A stretch of DNA of 10,896 nt from Nitrososphaerales archaeon TH5895 (lineage in GTDB: Archaea > Thermoproteota > Nitrososphaeria > Nitrososphaerales > Nitrososphaeraceae), in assembly GCA_014523695.1 (NCBI GenBank), contig JAATVS010000038.1, forward strand, positions 1-10,896, written 5' to 3'. Position 1 is the first letter of the stretch. Every line of letters begins with the position of its first letter. Shown here in pieces: positions 1-7,416 of the stretch. The position numbers and the translations under genes are program-made. The notes under the pieces are model-generated. The model made no database searches. It was not told where the DNA came from and was given only the letters and a program-made list of their open reading frames with translations.

Positions 1-77
1 AATTGCATTTGCCAGATGAGGATCAGAGTGTTGCTAATACGTACAAATCGCAACAAAAAGGGCTTTTGGCTTCATGA
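1..77 (+). CDS. Possible C-terminal tail of an unidentified protein (partial)
   Basis: Reading from base 3 on the plus strand, 24 codons stay open to a TGA at 75-77. The peptide is hydrophilic and ends in KGLLAS, which reads like a plausible protein C-terminus. A second plus frame, from base 1, is also open to base 84, so the choice rests only on composition. If real, this gene converges on the ribonuclease gene ending at 180. No function can be given from so short a fragment. Confidence 0.25.
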   Translation, partial: LHLPDEDQSVANTYKSQQKGLLAS

Positions 78-179
78 CATTTGATTTCACGCTACCAAGG
101 TGCCTATAAGAACTCAATATTTCACGGAAATGACACATTTGGTCTGTCAAACTTTGAAGTAAGGATGATCCCTGTGTTT

Positions 180-1448
180 TTAGACCTGTACTGTCTCTCC
201 AGCTTCGGGCGCATGAGCTTTGAAACCGTATTTTTCTTGAATTTCACGTGCGAAATCAGTACAAGCCTTTCCATCTCCATGTACCGTCAGTACTTCTGGA
301 GATCCTTTAACGGTATTCAGAATTTCAAACAATTCGGCTCTGCTGTTATGGCCGGAAAATTCAAACTGTCTAACGGCTGCATGGCATTTAGTCAATTTCC
401 CTTGAAAACTGGAAACCCCTTTCTCTAGTAACATTCGCCCAGGAGTCCCTTCCCCTTGATACGATACAAGAGCAATACCATTCTTGTCGCTCTTTGATAG
501 TTCCTGCAGATAGTGCACTGCCGATCCACCAACTAACATTCCAGCAGGTGAAATGATTACGCACGGTTCATTCACAACTTTCTTCCTCCGATTCCAGCCT
601 TTTATCCATTCAGCTCGGGTTATGGCGTCTTTAAAGGTATCTGGATCCCTCAAAAAGGAAGGGTGTCTCAGCATTATTTCATTGGCCTTTAAAGCCATCC
701 CATCCATCACCACCCTGTGAGGAAATTTGTGTGCCTGTAGGACACATGCTATTTCTTGAGCTCGTTCGACCGAGAAGGCAGGAATAAAAACTGTCCCCCC
801 ATCTTCTATTATCTGATTTGCGAAGCTCAATAAATCGTGTTCTGATTGCTCTCTGGGGGTCTGGTCAGACTGGGAGTAAGTACTTTCGATGATCATGAGA
901 TCGATTTCGCCGACGTTAAGGTCTGCCGGTCTCAGCAATTTCGAGCCTCTAGTGTTTATGTCACCGGTATAAAAAATTGTCTTGTTTTCATGCGATACTG
1001 TTATAGTTGCTCCGCCTAAAACATGTCCTGATTCGAATAGGTTAATCTGTATACCGTCCAGCAGATATGGTTCACGATAGGCTAATTCTCTAGAATGGTT
1101 TTTCATATTCATAACATCCAAATATTCGAATGGTAGGTAGAATCCTGAAATTTTTATCATATCTTCTATTAGAAGATAAGACAAATCAAAGGTCGGGGGA
1201 GTGCCAAGTGCCTGGAGTCCTATGATATCCGATAGAAATAAGGAAGGCACAAAACCAGAATGGTCCAAATGTGCATGAGTAAGGATAACCGCATCAATTT
1301 CTTTTGGCTTAACATGGAGAGGAAAAGCTGGTTCTCGATCTCTCTTAAGGAGAACTCCATAATCCATTAGGATTTTCTTGTGTCCTGCGTCAACCAGGAA
1401 ACCTGATCTTCCTACCTCTTTTGCTGCGCCCAGAACTGTTACTTTCAA
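180..1448 (-). CDS. Archaeal CPSF-like beta-CASP ribonuclease (aCPSF2-like)
   Basis: This is a metallo-beta-lactamase/beta-CASP family RNase, 422 residues from a TTG start. The metal-binding set is visible: HAHLDH at 58-63, H142 in SGHVLGG, D163 in YTGD, then beta-CASP motif A E188 (IEST), motif B H367 (FSGHN) and motif C H390 (VHGD). The protein begins directly with the lactamase fold, so it lacks the N-terminal KH domains of aCPSF1 and fits the shorter aCPSF2 type. Known relatives are zinc-dependent RNA endo- and/or exonucleases in RNA processing and turnover; activity here is inferred. The TTG is favoured because the opening MKVTVLGAAKEVGRSG matches the usual family start and a TATA-like box lies 27 bases upstream. 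Bacterial-type RNase J is less likely because of the CPSF-type motifs and the missing long C-terminal part. Confidence 0.9.
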   Translation of the reverse strand: MKVTVLGAAKEVGRSGFLVDAGHKKILMDYGVLLKRDREPAFPLHVKPKEIDAVILTHAHLDHSGFVPSLFLSDIIGLQALGTPPTFDLSYLLIEDMIKISGFYLPFEYLDVMNMKNHSRELAYREPYLLDGIQINLFESGHVLGGATITVSHENKTIFYTGDINTRGSKLLRPADLNVGEIDLMIIESTYSQSDQTPREQSEHDLLSFANQIIEDGGTVFIPAFSVERAQEIACVLQAHKFPHRVVMDGMALKANEIMLRHPSFLRDPDTFKDAITRAEWIKGWNRRKKVVNEPCVIISPAGMLVGGSAVHYLQELSKSDKNGIALVSYQGEGTPGRMLLEKGVSSFQGKLTKCHAAVRQFEFSGHNSRAELFEILNTVKGSPEVLTVHGDGKACTDFAREIQEKYGFKAHAPEAGETVQV

Positions 1449-1470
1449 CTGGGTTAGCTTCGGCAGGTTG

Positions 1471-1479
1471 AATTTTTAA
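1471..1479 (-). promoter_or_regulatory. TATA-like promoter of the CPSF-like ribonuclease gene
   Basis: On the minus strand the sequence reads TTAAAAATT, centred 27 bases before the TTG start at 1448. That spacing would put transcription initiation at or within a base or two of the start codon, giving a leaderless mRNA. It also argues against cotranscription with the methyltransferase gene upstream on the same strand. Confidence 0.5.
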
Positions 1480-1530
1480 GTCTTTCATTTTGGGCTCAAG
1501 CAATTATGGCCAAAATGACCCATTTAGAGC

Positions 1531-2394
1531 CTAGCTATATCTAATTTCCCAAAGTTTTTCACGAGAGCCATTGCTCAATGTGGACAATTCTTGAAGGTAA
1601 CCAAAACCGCACTCATCTAGTACCCCCTCATAGTCATATGTTTCATTCAAATCAGATCGTTCCTCGTTGGCTGCTATAGCTAGATTTCGTTTTATCTTCT
1701 CGGAAATGACTTTATCTCTGCTGTAGATGTACCAAAGATTGTGGGCACCCCTGAGGCTGATCAGTCTTTCCAATCCCTTATTCGAAATCTGTGTATAGTG
1801 TCTATTCATTATCTCGGTGTTTACATCTTCCCACGACGGAGATCTCCACCATGCTACCCGTTCGAAGCCATGGGCCTCGTACTCAGCTGCTAAACTCAAA
1901 CCTTGGTCCAACGTGGTAACTATCACCCGTGTATGTTTTGAAATTTCATCTCTGAAATCTGTGCCTGGCTCCATCCAGCCGATAAAGACAGTATCAAAAT
2001 CATGGTCCAACCCCCACTTTGGATCCCAGATCTTTATGTATGGAGGAATATACATTCCATTGTAATAGAAAATCTTTGGGTCTAATTCCATGCCTAGGGC
2101 GTCCGGAATGTAATACCTTATCTTCCTAAGAAATTCGCCGTAACCACACCCGACGTCTAAATATAAAGGATTCTGTGCAACTGTCTTGGCTATTGTAACT
2201 ATCCGTTTCACATCAATCTTACGATAGACGAAATAAGATCCGCTAAAGAATGGGAAGCTGAATCTCTCATGGTACGGGGAAATAGCCCTTGATCTGAAAT
2301 TTGCTAAAGATTGCACCGCATCACGAATCTGTTCTTCATTGTAGGGCACCATGAGCACCTCTCGCAGATTAGAAATATCCATGGAAATCTCCAT
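1531..2394 (-). CDS. Class I SAM-dependent methyltransferase-like protein, substrate unknown
   Basis: A 287-residue protein. Residues 78-90 (YLDVGCGYGEFLR) form a clear glycine-rich motif I of the class I SAM-binding Rossmann fold, and GMELD at 101-105 supplies the acidic residue at the end of strand 2. A distinctive FIGWMEPGTDF stretch at 137-147 sits where the strand-4 substrate/catalytic motif usually lies; it is not one of the standard DPPY or NPPY motifs, so a DNA or protein N-methyltransferase is not indicated. The N-terminal 70 residues are aromatic and basic (HERFSFPFFSGSYFVYRK), and the C-terminal 70 are mostly charged. The ATG at 2394 gives the longest product, with in-frame ATGs at 2382 and 2352 as alternatives. 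It is divergent from tyrS. I recognise the fold but not the family; a catalytically silent Rossmann protein is possible. Confidence 0.75.
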   Translation of the reverse strand: MEISMDISNLREVLMVPYNEEQIRDAVQSLANFRSRAISPYHERFSFPFFSGSYFVYRKIDVKRIVTIAKTVAQNPLYLDVGCGYGEFLRKIRYYIPDALGMELDPKIFYYNGMYIPPYIKIWDPKWGLDHDFDTVFIGWMEPGTDFRDEISKHTRVIVTTLDQGLSLAAEYEAHGFERVAWWRSPSWEDVNTEIMNRHYTQISNKGLERLISLRGAHNLWYIYSRDKVISEKIKRNLAIAANEERSDLNETYDYEGVLDECGFGYLQELSTLSNGSREKLWEIRYS

Positions 2395-2425
2395 ATTAAG
2401 GTTAAGATACTGGCTGCCGTTCTAA

Positions 2426-2440
2426 AGGCTTCGCGAGCCT
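2426..2440. repeat. Short inverted repeat in the divergent methyltransferase/tyrS promoter region
   Basis: AGGCT-TCGCG-AGCCT is a 5-bp perfect inverted repeat with a 5-base spacer. It lies 32-46 bases before the methyltransferase ATG, where that gene's TATA/BRE region would be expected, and about 65-80 bases before tyrS. It could be a regulator site, but an arm of five bases can arise by chance. Confidence 0.25.
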
Positions 2441-2460
2441 GATAATTTGCAAAGTATAAC

Positions 2461-2478
2461 GCAAAGATGTTAATAAGG
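2461..2478 (+). promoter_or_regulatory. Probable BRE/TATA promoter of tyrS
   Basis: GTTAATAAGG at 2469-2478 is a TATA-like element centred about 31 bases before the ATG at 2504. A purine-rich GCAAAG at 2461-2466 precedes it as a BRE-like element. The same hexamer occurs 12 bases further upstream at 2449-2454. The position predicts a leader of only a few bases and favours the ATG at 2504 over the TTG at 2489. Confidence 0.45.
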
Positions 2479-2503
2479 CATTCTAGATTTGCCACCTATC
2501 TAC

Positions 2504-3556
2504 ATGGATCTCGAAGAACGACTTAGTCTTGTTACCAGAGAGCCTACAGAGGAGATCGTTACAAAGGATGAGCTATATAACCTATTTCTTAACGTCTCTG
2601 TTCCTAAGCACTACATCGGCATAGAGATTTCAGGATTATTACATCTTGGCAGTCTAATACTCACAGGATTTAAGATTAATGACTTTATCAAAGCTGGCGT
2701 CAACTGTACTCTATTTCTGGCCGATTGGCATACGTATATCAATAACAAGCTCGGAGGAGACTGGAGTAAGATAAGCCATCTCTCAGACTATTATGCTGAA
2801 GCATTCCAGTTCGTCTGTCCTGGCGTGAACATTGTACTAGGGAGCAAAATGTATCGAGAAAGAGGCTATGAATATTGGAACGACCTAATCCTATTTGGTA
2901 AACACCTGACTCTTGCGAGGACTATGAGATCACTTACAATAATGGGAAGGACTAAAAGAGACAGCCTAGATTTTTCCCAATTGCTTTATCCCTCTATGCA
3001 GTCGATTGATATAAGATCACTAGGATCAGACATAGTTCATGCAGGAATGGATCAAAGGAAAATACACATGCTAACACGGGAAATCTTTCCAAAATTAGGT
3101 TGGAAGACGCCCGTTGCGGTTCACCATCATTTGCTCCCAGGATTGTCTGAACCTTGCCAGTTGGAAATGTCTAGTTCCACCTATGGGAACAGGAAGATGG
3201 CAAGCAAAATGAGTAAGAGCAACCCAGGTGGTAGCATACTTGTTCACGACGACGAGGACACTATCAACCGCAAGATTGGAATGGCTTACTGTCCAGCCGG
3301 GGTCTCCAAAAATAACCCAATAATAGAGTTGGTTAGATACATCATTCTTCATGAGTTTTCTGAATTCGAAGTAGAAAGGGCATCCAAATATGGAGGGACG
3401 ATATCCTACAACAATTACGCTCAACTAGCAATTGATTTTGAGAGCCGACTTCTTCATCCAGCTGACCTTAAACGAGCTGTTTCTAACTATTTAAATAAAA
3501 TAATTGAGCCAGTAAGGCAGCATTTCAAGGGACAGGAGTCGATATTGGAAAATTAG
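2504..3556 (+). CDS. tyrS: Tyrosyl-tRNA synthetase, archaeal/eukaryal type
   Basis: A cytoplasmic class I synthetase that joins tyrosine to tRNA-Tyr using ATP; 350 residues from the ATG at 2504. The HIGH-type motif is HLGS at 47-50 within IGIEISGLLHLG, and KMSKS is at 235-239. By alignment in memory with the Methanocaldococcus jannaschii enzyme, the tyrosine pocket is present: the Y of HYIG, then Y162, Q166 and D169 in YPSMQSIDI, and Q184 in MDQRK. The C-terminal helical domain is short, as in archaea, with no bacterial S4-like domain. The ATG is chosen because MDLEERL is the usual family opening and fits the TATA spacing; a TTG at 2489 would add five residues. Just before KMSKS there is a Ser- and Lys-rich stretch (about 223-234) that seems longer than usual. 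TrpRS is excluded by the tyrosine-specific residues. Confidence 0.95.
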   Translation: MDLEERLSLVTREPTEEIVTKDELYNLFLNVSVPKHYIGIEISGLLHLGSLILTGFKINDFIKAGVNCTLFLADWHTYINNKLGGDWSKISHLSDYYAEAFQFVCPGVNIVLGSKMYRERGYEYWNDLILFGKHLTLARTMRSLTIMGRTKRDSLDFSQLLYPSMQSIDIRSLGSDIVHAGMDQRKIHMLTREIFPKLGWKTPVAVHHHLLPGLSEPCQLEMSSSTYGNRKMASKMSKSNPGGSILVHDDEDTINRKIGMAYCPAGVSKNNPIIELVRYIILHEFSEFEVERASKYGGTISYNNYAQLAIDFESRLLHPADLKRAVSNYLNKIIEPVRQHFKGQESILEN

Positions 3557-3670
3557 CCATTTCGTCAATACTGCTCAAAAGGCGGACTATTTTGCAAATA
3601 ATCTTTAGCCAGAGAAGAGATTATCCTGAAGCAACAGACCATTCCACTTTTATCATTTTCTTTACACTCT

Positions 3671-3681
3671 TTTCTATATAC
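3671..3681 (+). promoter_or_regulatory. TATA-like element in the tyrS-cobJ gap
   Basis: TTTCTATATAC is the best TATA-like sequence in the gap between the convergent tyrS and cobJ. Its centre is 26-27 bases upstream of an ATG at 3704, the spacing expected for a leaderless archaeal transcript. It may drive a micro-gene or a small non-coding RNA. Confidence 0.35.
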
Positions 3682-3703
3682 TTACCGTTGTTACTCTGCC
3701 GCG

Positions 3704-3805
3704 ATGACAATTCAAAATATGTCTCGACAGGAATATGGGCTCATCTCGACTAAGTTTCAAAAAATCCATTCCACTTCAAAATTAAAAGGTTGGTACGAAT
3801 TATAG
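3704..3805 (+). CDS. Possible 33-residue micro-protein of unknown function
   Basis: An ATG-to-TAG reading frame of 33 codons. The product is basic and hydrophilic, starts MTIQNMSRQEYG and ends LKGWYEL, with no membrane segment, cysteine or recognisable motif. It is the only candidate gene I find in the 287 bases between tyrS and cobJ. The main support is positional: a TATA-like box centred 26-27 bases before the ATG. Length alone is not significant, since a 33-codon frame easily occurs by chance, and an untranslated small RNA starting near 3704 would look the same. It converges on cobJ, leaving about 38 bases between the two stops. Confidence 0.28.
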   Translation: MTIQNMSRQEYGLISTKFQKIHSTSKLKGWYEL

Positions 3806-3843
3806 AGGCAATTCTGAAAACATCGCTACAATAGTATATCCCA

Positions 3844-4641
3844 CTATACCTCTGCGGGAGTGTTATGAACTAATTCATACTTTGATTTATACCCTCTTGG
3901 GTTTATCATAAGATGGCGATATGTGAAGGTCGATGTATTCCCTATGATGATTGTAGTTATCATTCCCATAATTTGCTGATGTTCCGGTTCAAGCAGTCTT
4001 TGCAAATCAGTAATTACAACCGTTTGGCTTTCTCGGTAGGCTCCCTTTATTATAGCGACTGGTGTCTTCGGGCTTCGATATTTTAAGAATATTTCTCGTG
4101 TGTCTCTTAACTGGTGAACCCTTCTCTTGCTAGTTGGATTGTATATGACGGTCACAAAGTCTCCCATCGCTGCGGCTTCCACTCTTTTTATTATGATCTC
4201 CCAAGGGACGAGTAGGTCGCTCATACTAACTACTGCAAAGTCAGTCATTAGAGGAGAGCCAACTAGCGCCGCACAAGAATTCAGTGACGAAACTCCTGGT
4301 ACGCACTCTACGTAGATCCCATTATCTCGTTCCCAGTTTCGCTCAGCAAGAATTTCATACACAAGTCCTATCATGCCATATATTCCAGGATCACCGGAAG
4401 ATACAAGGGACACTTTTTTACCTTCTTCTGCTGTCCTGATCGCCTGATTGGCCCGATCAACTTCTTGGGTCATCGGATATCGATGAATCTCTTTTCCGAC
4501 AATTAAATCCTCAATCAACGTGATATAGGTGTCATAACCGATGACGACTTCACTCTCACCGATGACTTCCTTCGCACGAAACGTCATTTGGTCATGATCT
4601 CCAGGCCCTATCCCCACGACAAACAATTGGCCCCTTTCCAT
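3844..4641 (-). CDS. cobJ: Precorrin-3B / cobalt-factor III C17-methyltransferase (CobJ/CbiH)
   Basis: A cytoplasmic SAM-dependent tetrapyrrole methylase that methylates C17 with ring contraction during corrin synthesis for cobalamin; 265 residues from the ATG. Family motifs are in order: VVGIGPGD near residues 8-15, SSGDPGIYGM at 81-90, ECVPGVSS at 112-119, IYNPTSKRR at 166-174, and the C-terminal NPRGYKSKY, typical of CobJ rather than CobI, CobM or CobF. The ATG at 4641 is preferred to a TTG at 4650 because a TATA-like box lies 28 bases before it and no Shine-Dalgarno is visible. No other cobalamin gene is in the window. Whether the substrate is the cobalt form (CbiH) or precorrin-3B (CobJ) cannot be read from this gene alone; archaea generally use the early-cobalt route. 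The neighbouring aspartate kinase is not functionally related. Confidence 0.9.
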   Translation of the reverse strand: MERGQLFVVGIGPGDHDQMTFRAKEVIGESEVVIGYDTYITLIEDLIVGKEIHRYPMTQEVDRANQAIRTAEEGKKVSLVSSGDPGIYGMIGLVYEILAERNWERDNGIYVECVPGVSSLNSCAALVGSPLMTDFAVVSMSDLLVPWEIIIKRVEAAAMGDFVTVIYNPTSKRRVHQLRDTREIFLKYRSPKTPVAIIKGAYRESQTVVITDLQRLLEPEHQQIMGMITTIIIGNTSTFTYRHLMINPRGYKSKYELVHNTPAEV

Positions 4642-4664
4642 GCTCAACAACTAATCATTATGTC

Positions 4665-4673
4665 AATTTATCC
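4665..4673 (-). promoter_or_regulatory. TATA-like promoter of cobJ
   Basis: The minus strand reads GGATAAATT, centred 28 bases before the ATG at 4641, inside the 75-base gap after the aspartate kinase stop. It suggests cobJ can be transcribed independently of the upstream genes, from a leaderless mRNA. Confidence 0.45.
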
Positions 4674-4716
4674 TTTGCTCGAAGAATGGCTTCAAATAAT
4701 ACCATACGTTCTGACA

Positions 4717-6123
4717 TCACGAATTATTGAGATCGAATTCCCCATGAATTGTTCTAACCACTTCTACACAATCCATGTCATTCACTACGAAAGCAAGGTT
4801 CAATTCGGAAGATCCTTGAGCAATCATTATCACATTGATATTCTTGTTGCCAACAGCACCAAACACTCTTGCGGCCACCCCCTTAATCCCTCGCATTCCT
4901 GAACCAACGACTGCTATAACTGCAACGTCTTCTTTCACATCAATTTTCTTGATCACTCTACCAAGCAGCGACAATTCCAGAGTACTAGTTGCCTTTTGAA
5001 GAACTTCCTTCTTAACAACCATTGAAATACTTGATTCAGATGGGCTCTGAGAAATCATCATGATGTTTACTTTATTTTTAGCCAAAGTGTCAAAGATCCT
5101 TCCGGCTGTCCCTGGAGCACCAACCATTCCAACTCCGCTTACGTCTATTAAGGCTGTATGTCGGATAGAGCTTATTGCTTTCACTATTTTATGCGAATTC
5201 TTACCGGGATTACTTACTACTAAAGTGCCGTCGTCATCTATCTTCATAAAATTTCTTATCCTCATTGGGATATTAGACTCGATAGCCGGTTCCAATGCTC
5301 TTGGATGCATATATTTAGCACCAAACAATGCCATTTCTAAGGCTTCGGCAAATGACGCTTCTCGTATAACTCTTGCATCGCTGACAATCTTCGGATCGGC
5401 TGTCATTAATCCGTCTACATCGCTCCACAGCCACACCTCATCCGCTCTGGAGCCCGCAGCTATAATCGTCGCTGTATAGTCGGAGCCTCCTCTACCAATG
5501 GTGGTTATGTTACCAAATTGATCAGCACCAATGAAACCAGTGATCACGGGGATAACTTTCTTAGCTAACAAAGGCTTCAGCCTATGCGAAACATTAAGTT
5601 TCGTAGTATCCATTAACGGGAGTGCGTCTCCAAAATTGGAGTCGGTCACTATACCTGCATCATTGCCAATAAGATATTGTGAGCTTCCCCCAATATCCTC
5701 AATCGTCACTGAGACAATAAAGGTGGAGAGCCTCTCTCCAAATGAGAGCAAATAATCGAGCATCTTTGGAGTGACTTCTCTAATAGGCAACATTCCATGA
5801 AGAACGTTTTTAATAAGGTCAACAAGCTCACTTACAGTATTCTTTGCCTCTTTCTTTTTAGCTTCGTCAAAAATACTACTATCTATGAGAGATAGATGCA
5901 GTCGTTTTAGACGGTCGACAAACTGGTTCACAGCTGATTTGTCTCCCTTTTTTACGCTTTCTGCCACCGCTAATATCTCATCCGTCATCCCTTTCACCGC
6001 GGATGTTACCAAAATAACATCAAACCCCATTTTCTGTTGATAATTCAGCGCTATGTTTGATATGTGTCTAATCCGTTCACCAGATTCGACTGCAGTTCCT
6101 CCAAATTTCATCACAACAAGCAT
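4717..6123 (-). CDS. lysC: Aspartate kinase with two C-terminal ACT domains
   Basis: Phosphorylates L-aspartate with ATP, the committed step to aspartate semialdehyde and then threonine and methionine (and lysine where the diaminopimelate route exists); 468 residues, normal for monofunctional enzymes. The amino-acid kinase domain carries KFGGT at 6-10, SFGERLS at 127-133, GRGGSDYTA at 210-218, SDVDGLMTADP at 234-244 and FGAKYMHPRAL at 267-277. Two ACT domains follow at about 323-390 and 400-465; in this family they bind end-product amino acids and give feedback inhibition. No homoserine dehydrogenase domain is fused. Start is the ATG at 6123; an ATG four codons later would also keep KFGGT. 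It lies 77 bases after pcn on the same strand with no convincing TATA box of its own, so it may be read from the pcn promoter. Confidence 0.95.
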   Translation of the reverse strand: MLVVMKFGGTAVESGERIRHISNIALNYQQKMGFDVILVTSAVKGMTDEILAVAESVKKGDKSAVNQFVDRLKRLHLSLIDSSIFDEAKKKEAKNTVSELVDLIKNVLHGMLPIREVTPKMLDYLLSFGERLSTFIVSVTIEDIGGSSQYLIGNDAGIVTDSNFGDALPLMDTTKLNVSHRLKPLLAKKVIPVITGFIGADQFGNITTIGRGGSDYTATIIAAGSRADEVWLWSDVDGLMTADPKIVSDARVIREASFAEALEMALFGAKYMHPRALEPAIESNIPMRIRNFMKIDDDGTLVVSNPGKNSHKIVKAISSIRHTALIDVSGVGMVGAPGTAGRIFDTLAKNKVNIMMISQSPSESSISMVVKKEVLQKATSTLELSLLGRVIKKIDVKEDVAVIAVVGSGMRGIKGVAARVFGAVGNKNINVIMIAQGSSELNLAFVVNDMDCVEVVRTIHGEFDLNNS

Positions 6124-6200
6124 GTCTAAGAAATCCTTGAGTACATACTCAGAAAGTGATCTGTACGTGTTTACACATAGGCAACTTTATTATCACTATT

Positions 6201-6953
6201 TTAATCTTGAACCCTTGGGGCAAGATAAAAATGTATTCTTCCTATGTTTGCGACTCTGAACTCTAGTCGCAATGGCATTTTAGTTGAATATTCAGCTATC
6301 ACAGATCCGCCGGTGCTTCCTATAGCTTTTATCATCCTTGAAAGGTAATCAAGGCTGTATGTGGCATTGCTACTTTCTTTGACAGTAATATCTTCTAGCC
6401 CCTCGCTAGATTGATCCAAGGTGATATTTGCTTCGCCCGCGTCTCCTTTTCCGGTAAAGACAATTTTTGTTTGCTCTGATCCTAGAGTGATGTACTCAGA
6501 TACAACTTGGATGTCGGAAAACACTCTATCCAAAGTAGAAGAGTTTAGAACAACCCTTGAGTTAAAATTCAATTTTGGGAGCGGTGTTGAACCTGAGGAA
6601 CTTTCTATGAGTCGCATTTTATATTCTCTATTGTAGCCGTTCTTGATCCGAATTAGTAATGTAGAATTCTCTCCGATAGAAACTTCAACCGCATCCTTCT
6701 TATCACCTCGTCTTATTAGTTTAGAGAATTCATCAATTCTAACGCCAAATTTAATGGAATCATTGCACTGGAATTTTTGGAATGCAGAGTTCGGCCAGTG
6801 AATATCAATAAGCGCGACATGTGAAGGATCCATCCCTCTGAATAGAAGCCCCTCGACATTGGCTTCAAAGGTTGCCTCGTCCACTAGGGTTGAGATTGCC
6901 GATGTTACCACTTTCCATTCGTCTGGGGAGTTTGTACTAGCGCTGAATGTCAA
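6201..6953 (-). CDS. pcn: DNA polymerase sliding clamp (PCNA)
   Basis: The replication clamp: a ring-forming processivity factor that tethers DNA polymerases, FEN1, ligase and other PIP-box proteins to DNA. At 250 residues it has the usual archaeal length of two similar domains. The N-terminal signature is clear (WKVVTSAISTLVDEATFE at 13-30, GLLFRGMDPSHVALID at 35-50), as are the interdomain loop PLPKLNF at 124-130, the second-domain helix LDYLSRMIKA at 201-210, and EYSTKMPLRLEF at 221-232. It ends in FYLAPRVQD. The TTG at 6953 is chosen because the family opening (MxFxAxT) begins there; no in-frame ATG precedes the conserved core. A TATA-like box lies 32 bases upstream. It sits just downstream of the rpoL-tfs pair. 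One copy is seen, so a homotrimer is the simplest assumption. Confidence 0.95.
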   Translation of the reverse strand: MTFSASTNSPDEWKVVTSAISTLVDEATFEANVEGLLFRGMDPSHVALIDIHWPNSAFQKFQCNDSIKFGVRIDEFSKLIRRGDKKDAVEVSIGENSTLLIRIKNGYNREYKMRLIESSSGSTPLPKLNFNSRVVLNSSTLDRVFSDIQVVSEYITLGSEQTKIVFTGKGDAGEANITLDQSSEGLEDITVKESSNATYSLDYLSRMIKAIGSTGGSVIAEYSTKMPLRLEFRVANIGRIHFYLAPRVQD

Positions 6954-6980
6954 TATTTATGATTACCGACATCATCTATT

Positions 6981-6989
6981 AATTTTAAA
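6981..6989 (-). promoter_or_regulatory. TATA-like promoter of pcn
   Basis: The minus strand reads TTTAAAATT, centred about 32 bases before the TTG start of pcn and inside the 103-base gap after tfs. This predicts a leader of about 4-6 bases. It would allow clamp expression separate from rpoL-tfs and may also serve aspartate kinase. Confidence 0.5.
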
Positions 6990-7056
6990 CATTGCTGTCT
7001 GACCATCACGTTGACAATCCAAATTAAAAATGGGCCACGGAACCGAATACCTTTAA

Positions 7057-7416
7057 TCATGAGTAATTTCTCCAAGTGTAGCTACATTCAGTACACCGGT
7101 AGAACTGTGTAGTCGCCTCATCTGCGGACCTTGTCTGCAACATCCACCAATACGCAGTCATATTCCCACATTTTGCACACTCAATGCTCGTTGTGGGCAT
7201 GGCATTTGGTGCATCGGAATCCATTACCTTAAGCGAACTTTTTGAAATATTTTCAGATCTTGTTTGTCTGGGTTGCAGCTTTTCTTGATTCTGCAAAGAA
7301 TATTTATCTTGTTCAGCATATCCACATTTTGGACATTTTACCGTACCCTCTTCAGACATTAATTTCATACGTGATTCGCAGCTAGGACAGAACTTCAGGT
7401 TAGCTATCACCTTCAA
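7057..7416 (-). CDS. tfs: Transcription factor S (TFS), archaeal transcript-cleavage factor
   Basis: The archaeal homologue of eukaryotic TFIIS and the Pol II subunit Rpb9: it enters backtracked RNA polymerase and stimulates cleavage of the transcript 3' end. The 119 residues hold two zinc ribbons. The N-terminal one uses C10, C13, C28 and C31 (CPSC...CPKC), the C-terminal one C80, C83, C108 and C111 (CAKC...CTEC). The catalytic acidic pair D99-E100 lies in TRSADE, so this looks like an active TFS rather than an inhibitory paralogue. The first ribbon is preceded by about nine residues, longer than the usual MKFCP opening. The TTG at 7416 overlaps the rpoL stop as TTGA; a GTG at 7410 is the alternative. 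Coupling to rpoL fits their shared work on RNA polymerase. Confidence 0.93.
   Translation of the reverse strand: MKVIANLKFCPSCESRMKLMSEEGTVKCPKCGYAEQDKYSLQNQEKLQPRQTRSENISKSSLKVMDSDAPNAMPTTSIECAKCGNMTAYWWMLQTRSADEATTQFYRCTECSYTWRNYS

Noticed and set aside
180..1448. Bacterial-type RNase J or aCPSF1
   Set aside because: No KH domains precede the lactamase fold (against aCPSF1), and the CPSF-type motifs and 422-residue length do not fit RNase J.
2304..2495. 63-codon minus-strand frame at the methyltransferase start
   Set aside because: It overlaps both the methyltransferase N-terminus in another frame and the tyrS promoter, and shows no protein-like pattern.
3557..3843. A tRNA gene or C/D box guide RNA in the intergenic region
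   Set aside because: I found no T-arm GGTTCGAATC-like sequence with matching acceptor arms, and the partial C-box (GATGA at 3703-3707) has no D-box at a suitable distance.
4588..4902. Plus-strand open frame across the cobJ-aspartate kinase junction
   Set aside because: It is antisense to the starts and ends of two well-supported genes, and its product has a low-information, shadow-like composition.
5060..5479. 139-codon plus-strand open frame inside aspartate kinase
   Set aside because: It is wholly antisense to the conserved ACT and kinase regions; the hydrophobic sequence is what antisense reading of this gene would give.
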